From: CAZUDO01 sp964618895
GTDB lineage: Bacteria > Desulfobacterota > Binatia > DP-6
Assembly: GCA_964618895.1 (NCBI GenBank)
Contig: CAZUDO010000056.1
Span: forward strand, 1 to 64,000
Direction of reading: 5' to 3'
Length of the DNA: 64,000 nucleotides
Below, piece by piece: positions 60,250 to 64,000 of this stretch. The position numbers and the translations under genes were made by a program. Each line of letters begins with the position of its first letter. Within the stretch, counting starts at the first letter, position 1. The notes beneath the pieces are model-generated. The model did not search any database and was not told the DNA's origin. It saw nothing but the letters and a program-made list of their open reading frames with translations.

Positions 60250-62326
60250 GTGGGGGGCGGCGGACCTCGCGAGCGCGGCGCTCTACGCCGTGCCGGCGCT
60301 GGTGTGGGCCGCGGTCACGGCGCAGTCCTGGGAGTACCTGCGCCTGCGGCGGCCCCGCAGCCGGCTTCTCCGCATGCTGCCGGTCGCGACCGGGATGGCG
60401 GCGGTGCATTGTCTCGCCGGGGTCACGTGGGCGCTGGCCGCCGGCGACCAGGCCATGGCGACGGGGCTCGCGGTCATACGCGATCTCACGGGGCTCGCGG
60501 GGGTGGTGGCCTTCCGCCATACGCTGCGCTACCTCCCGGCGCGCGAGCAGCGGCCGAGCGTGTCCTGGCTGGTGGCCTACTACGGTGTCGGGGCGGCGGT
60601 CGCCGTCGCCGCGGTGACCGCCCGGGTCGCGTCCGGGCCGACGGATACGCGGCTCGGGGTCGTGGCCGCCACCGCCCTCTGGGGCTACGTCCTGACGGTC
60701 AGCGTGCTCTGCGTGCGCCAGGTGGCCCGCGAGGCGCGGGGGAGGGGCTTCGGGCTCGGCGGTGTCGCCGAGATGCGCCGGCCGGACGTGGTCGTCATCG
60801 GCGCCGGCCTCGCCGTCGCCCTGGTCGCGCTCCTGGTCCTCGGGCTCATGCCGGGGACGGCCGAGCGATCGACCGCCCTGGTGATCGCCGACGTGGCCGT
60901 CTCGCTGTCGGCGCTGGTTCCGGTCGTCGTGCGCATGCTCGGCCTGGTGGTCCGGCGCGTGCTCGTCATGACCGCGACGCTGGCCATGACGGCCGGATTG
61001 CTCTGGGTCCACACCACCACCGGCCGAGCGGTCGGAGGGCCGGTGCTGGATCTCGCGGTGCTGCTCGGCCTGGGCGTCGTGCTCGGCCCGGGGCACGCCT
61101 GGCTCAATGCGGCCGTCGACCGGACGGTGTTCCGGCGACGCCAGCACCGGCTCGAGACCCTGCAGGCGTTCCTGCACACGCTGTCGCCGGAGCTGGGCAT
61201 CGACGAGTGCTGCCGGCGGGTACTGCAGGAGATCGCCGGTGTGATGCACGTGCCGGCCGCGGCCATCCTGCTGCGTGACGGCGAGGCGGTGGTGCACGGC
61301 GAGTTCGCGATCGCGCCCATCCAGCGCGCATGGCCGCGCGGTGCGGCGGTCGATGCGCTGCCGGTCCGCGCCTTCGGGACCGCCGACCTGCGTGAGCTGC
61401 CGCAGGAGCTGAAGGACGCGCTCGCCGAATCGGGGGTGGGGCTCGGTGTCTACCCGATCATCAGCCCGCGCGGGCGTCGGGGCCACCTCTTCCTGTCGAC
61501 GGGCCTGCTCGGCACGATCGCCCGCGAGGACGACGTGCAGGCCTTCGAGGTGGTCACGGCCCAACTCGCCCTCGTGCTCGACGGCGCCGAGCTGCTCACG
61601 CGTACGGTGGCGGTGGAGCGCTCGCTCGCGCACGCCGAGAAGCTGGCGGCGATCGGCGAGCTGGCGGCGCGGGTGGCGCACGAGATCCGCAACCCGGTGA
61701 CCGCGGCGCGCAGCCTGGCACAGCAGCTCTGCCGTGCGCCCGCCGCGCCGCAGAACGCCGATTCGGCGGGCCTCATCCTGACCGAGCTGGAGCGCGTCGA
61801 GCGGCAGGTGGCGGCGCTGCTGCGCTTCGCAGGCCGCGAAGACCTGCGCCTCGAGCCCGTCGACGTGGCCGAGCTGGCGCGCGCCACGTCCGAAACCTAT
61901 CGGCCGCGCTGCGAGGCCGCCGGTGTCGCGCTCGAGGTCGACGCAAAGAGCGGCGTGGTGGCGCGCGCCGACCGCGAACGGCTCCGCCAGGTGCTGATCA
62001 ACCTGCTGGACAACGCCCTGGACGCGCTCGCCGAAGCAAGCGGCGCGCGCCGGCTGGCGGTCCACGTCGGCAGCCGGAACGGCTCGGCCGTGGTGCAGGT
62101 GCGCGACACCGGGCCCGGTCTTGCTGCCGACGTGCTGCCGCGCGTGTTCGAGCCGTTCTTCTCGCTCAAGTCGACCGGCACCGGGCTCGGGCTCGCGATC
62201 GCGCGGCGCACGGTCGAGGCGCACGGCGGGCACCTCACGGCGGCGGACGCCGAGGGCGGCGGGGCCTGCTTCGCGATGGAGCTGCCGCTCGCCGGGGGGG
62301 ACGACCGGGTGGACGGGCCGCGATGA
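60242..62326 (+). CDS. Membrane GAF-domain histidine kinase 3
   Basis: The protein has 694 residues: about eight hydrophobic helices, a GAF-like domain from LSPELGIDECCRRVLQEIAG, then RVAHEIRNPVTAARSLAQQL, LRQVLINLLDNALDALAE and GTGLGLAIARRTVEAHGG. It is most like kinase 1 in the GAF domain (GIGGLRELPVALKEAL there, GTADLRELPQELKDAL here). The ATG at 60242 lies inside the end of the kinase remnant. The stop overlaps kinase 4 (ATGA). Confidence 0.88.
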   Translation: MAEWGAADLASAALYAVPALVWAAVTAQSWEYLRLRRPRSRLLRMLPVATGMAAVHCLAGVTWALAAGDQAMATGLAVIRDLTGLAGVVAFRHTLRYLPAREQRPSVSWLVAYYGVGAAVAVAAVTARVASGPTDTRLGVVAATALWGYVLTVSVLCVRQVAREARGRGFGLGGVAEMRRPDVVVIGAGLAVALVALLVLGLMPGTAERSTALVIADVAVSLSALVPVVVRMLGLVVRRVLVMTATLAMTAGLLWVHTTTGRAVGGPVLDLAVLLGLGVVLGPGHAWLNAAVDRTVFRRRQHRLETLQAFLHTLSPELGIDECCRRVLQEIAGVMHVPAAAILLRDGEAVVHGEFAIAPIQRAWPRGAAVDALPVRAFGTADLRELPQELKDALAESGVGLGVYPIISPRGRRGHLFLSTGLLGTIAREDDVQAFEVVTAQLALVLDGAELLTRTVAVERSLAHAEKLAAIGELAARVAHEIRNPVTAARSLAQQLCRAPAAPQNADSAGLILTELERVERQVAALLRFAGREDLRLEPVDVAELARATSETYRPRCEAAGVALEVDAKSGVVARADRERLRQVLINLLDNALDALAEASGARRLAVHVGSRNGSAVVQVRDTGPGLAADVLPRVFEPFFSLKSTGTGLGLAIARRTVEAHGGHLTAADAEGGGACFAMELPLAGGDDRVDGPR

Positions 62327-64000
62327 TGGCATCGGACGCTCCGCGCGTGCTCGCCACGGGGATTCTCCTCGTGCCCGCGCTGGCCTGGGGCAGCATGGCG
62401 CTGGTGGGCTGGCGCAACGCGCTCCGCCGGCGGACGGGGTCGCCGGTCCTCTGGGTCGTGACCGGGGTGCTGACCATGGTCACGGGCTATTTCGTCGCGG
62501 CCGGAGTGCAGACGCTCTTCCCCGGCGGGGGGCAGCCGTCGGATGCGCGGCTGGTCGTGGCGGCGCTCGGGGATGTGTGCCTGATCGGAGCTTCCGCCCT
62601 CACGTGGCACGTGGTGCCGCTGTCGGTCCTGCACGGCCCCGTCCCCGGCCGGGCAGCCTTTGTCGTCGTCTACGGGACGGCGGCGGCGGTGGCGGTGCTC
62701 GCGACCGTGCCTGCGCTCGTGCCGGTGGCGACGCCGACCGGACGGTGGCTCGTGACACGCGGCGCCGTCCTGCTCTACTTGGTGGTCATGTCTGCTCTCG
62801 GCGTCCAGCAGATGCGCCGGGTCGTGCGGCAGGGCAGGTGGGGGCTGGGCGGCCTCGGAGAGGTCCGCGGCGCAGACGCCCTGTGGGGGGCCGGCAGCGT
62901 GGTCCCGATGCTCGGCATGGTGCTCCTCGTATGGTCCGCGGAACGGCACGGCGGCATGTCGGTGGCGGCGGCCCTGGTGGTTGCGCTGCTCGGTCTGGTG
63001 CAGGCGGTGCCGTACGCGGTGCGGTTCATGGCCGAAGGCGCACGCGTATTCATCACGACGCTAGCCCTGGGTGCCGTGACGGTCGCCACCTACATCGGCG
63101 CCCACGGGCTCACGCCGGACGGCGGCATCGAGCGCGATCTCGCGACCCTCCTGGCACTGTTCGTCGTCCTTGTGCCGGGCCAGGCGCTGGTGCGCCGCGC
63201 TGTCGACTGGTTCTTCTTCCGGCGCAGCCGCCGCCAGCACGAGGAGCTGCAGGCGATCCTGCGACAGCTCTCGCCGGAGCTGGGCGTGCTCGAGTGCTGC
63301 CGGCGCGTGCTGCCCGAGGCGGTCCGGATCATCCAGCTGCGCGGCGCCGCCATGCTGTTGCGCGATGGCGAGACGGTCGTGTGCGGCGACTTCGACGCCG
63401 CCGCGCTGTGCCGCGTGTGGCCGCGCGGCGACGCCAGCGACGCGCTCCCGCGTCGTCCGTTCGGGGGACCCGAGTTCCGGCTTCTTCCCCCCGCGGTGGT
63501 GGATGCAGTGAGTGCGGCGCAAGTCACGGGCGTGCTTCCCATCGTGAGCCCGCGCCGGCGCTGGGGCGACATGTTCGCTACCGCCGGCCTGATGACGGCC
63601 ATCTACAGCCGGGAGGACGTGCAGATCTGGGAGGCGTTTGCGGCCCAGTGCGCACTGGTGCTCGATGCGGCCGAGCTGGTGACGCGGGCGGTGGCGGTCG
63701 AGCGTTCGCTGGCGCATGCCGAGAAGCTGGCGGCCATCGGCGAGCTGACGGCGCGCGTCGCGCACGAGATCCGGAACCCCGTGGCGGCGGCGCGGAGCCT
63801 GGCGCAGCAGCTCTGTCGCGAGCCCGCGTCGCCGTTCCAGGCCGAGCACGAGGTGATCCTGGGCGAGCTCGATCGCGTCGAGCGGCAGGTGGCGGAGTTG
63901 CTGCGTTTCGCCCGCCGCGAGGAGTTCCGGTTCGCGCCCGTCGATCTGGGGCGGCTCGCGCGCGCGACGCTGCAGGGGCTCCGGCCGCGGCTCGAGGCGG
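62323..64000 (+). CDS. Membrane GAF-domain histidine kinase 4 (truncated by window end)
   Basis: From ATG at 62323 (a second ATG follows at 62326) the frame is open to the window edge. It encodes about eight hydrophobic helices, a GAF-like domain from LSPELGVLECCRRVLPEAVR, and RVAHEIRNPVAAARSLAQQL with the start of the region after the H-box (RREEFRFAPVDLGRLARATL). The ATPase domain lies beyond the window. It is the fourth paralogue and the third cistron from the sigma-54 promoter, counting the remnant. Confidence 0.85.
   Translation, partial: MMASDAPRVLATGILLVPALAWGSMALVGWRNALRRRTGSPVLWVVTGVLTMVTGYFVAAGVQTLFPGGGQPSDARLVVAALGDVCLIGASALTWHVVPLSVLHGPVPGRAAFVVVYGTAAAVAVLATVPALVPVATPTGRWLVTRGAVLLYLVVMSALGVQQMRRVVRQGRWGLGGLGEVRGADALWGAGSVVPMLGMVLLVWSAERHGGMSVAAALVVALLGLVQAVPYAVRFMAEGARVFITTLALGAVTVATYIGAHGLTPDGGIERDLATLLALFVVLVPGQALVRRAVDWFFFRRSRRQHEELQAILRQLSPELGVLECCRRVLPEAVRIIQLRGAAMLLRDGETVVCGDFDAAALCRVWPRGDASDALPRRPFGGPEFRLLPPAVVDAVSAAQVTGVLPIVSPRRRWGDMFATAGLMTAIYSREDVQIWEAFAAQCALVLDAAELVTRAVAVERSLAHAEKLAAIGELTARVAHEIRNPVAAARSLAQQLCREPASPFQAEHEVILGELDRVERQVAELLRFARREEFRFAPVDLGRLARATLQGLRPRLEA

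Overview
The window is very GC-rich and gene-dense, with many ATGA/GTGA stop-start overlaps. It reads as a chromosome segment of an uncultured, probably aerobic soil or sediment bacterium. Several gene types point to the Desulfobacterota-like lineages, with Candidatus Binatia (Binatota) the best guess: CGDG/CGNG cysteine-repeat secreted proteins, an SCP-X-type thiolase beside a DUF35-like protein, an LLM flavin oxidoreductase, P450, DUF3047, DUF2804 and EthD proteins. This placement is inferred from gene content only; there is no rRNA or other marker in the window.

Region 1-12 kb is accessory in character. It has two lipocalin-like proteins (DUF2804 and CrtC/AttH-like), toxin-antitoxin genes and debris (MazF with a ribbon-helix-helix antitoxin, an orphan antitoxin, a PIN remnant, a Uma2 remnant broken into opposite orientations), a nucleotidyltransferase pair, two DUF4143 ATPases each behind a palindromic operator-like element, and a truncated DGR-type reverse transcriptase. 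Housekeeping genes (aroD, a release-factor-like protein, a methyltransferase, a tyrosine phosphatase) lie among them.

Region 12-29 kb is core and metabolic: a ketosynthase-like/zinc-ribbon fusion with a thiolase, VanZ, asnS, an acyl-CoA dehydrogenase, a NarL-type two-component pair, an SCP2-PhyH fusion, a GH10 xylanase, a hexapeptide carbonic-anhydrase-like protein and a membrane glycosyltransferase-like protein. Three perfect copies of a palindromic REP-like repeat lie at 17.3, 21.1 and 23.8 kb.

Region 29-36 kb holds an intact IS1182-family element that split a VOC/ATP-grasp operon, then pabB-pabC, an HtrA-like protein without its catalytic triad, and an internally deleted acyltransferase. 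Region 36-42 kb has a thiamine-diphosphate decarboxylase with an acyl-CoA synthetase, an orphan NarX-like kinase, a lipoprotein methyltransferase and a DUF3047 protein.

Region 42-64 kb is the most distinctive part. Two loci each consist of a small membrane protein divergent from a sigma-54 (-24/-12) promoter that reads into tandem multi-TM GAF histidine kinases: kinases 1-2 at 42.7-46.8 kb, and a kinase remnant plus kinases 3-4 from 60 kb to the window end. All four intact kinases share an ECCRR motif. Between the two loci lie a complete succinate dehydrogenase/fumarate reductase operon, a TPR-like protein, a double EthD protein, a membrane-anchored redoxin with an in-frame UGA (selenocysteine) and a SECIS-like hairpin, a 23-unit cysteine-repeat protein, and a translationally coupled pair of a secreted copper monooxygenase-like protein and a P450.

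A recurring theme is genes reduced by internal deletions that keep both ends: PIN, Uma2, sodium symporter, acyltransferase and kinase. No tRNA, rRNA or CRISPR array was recognised.
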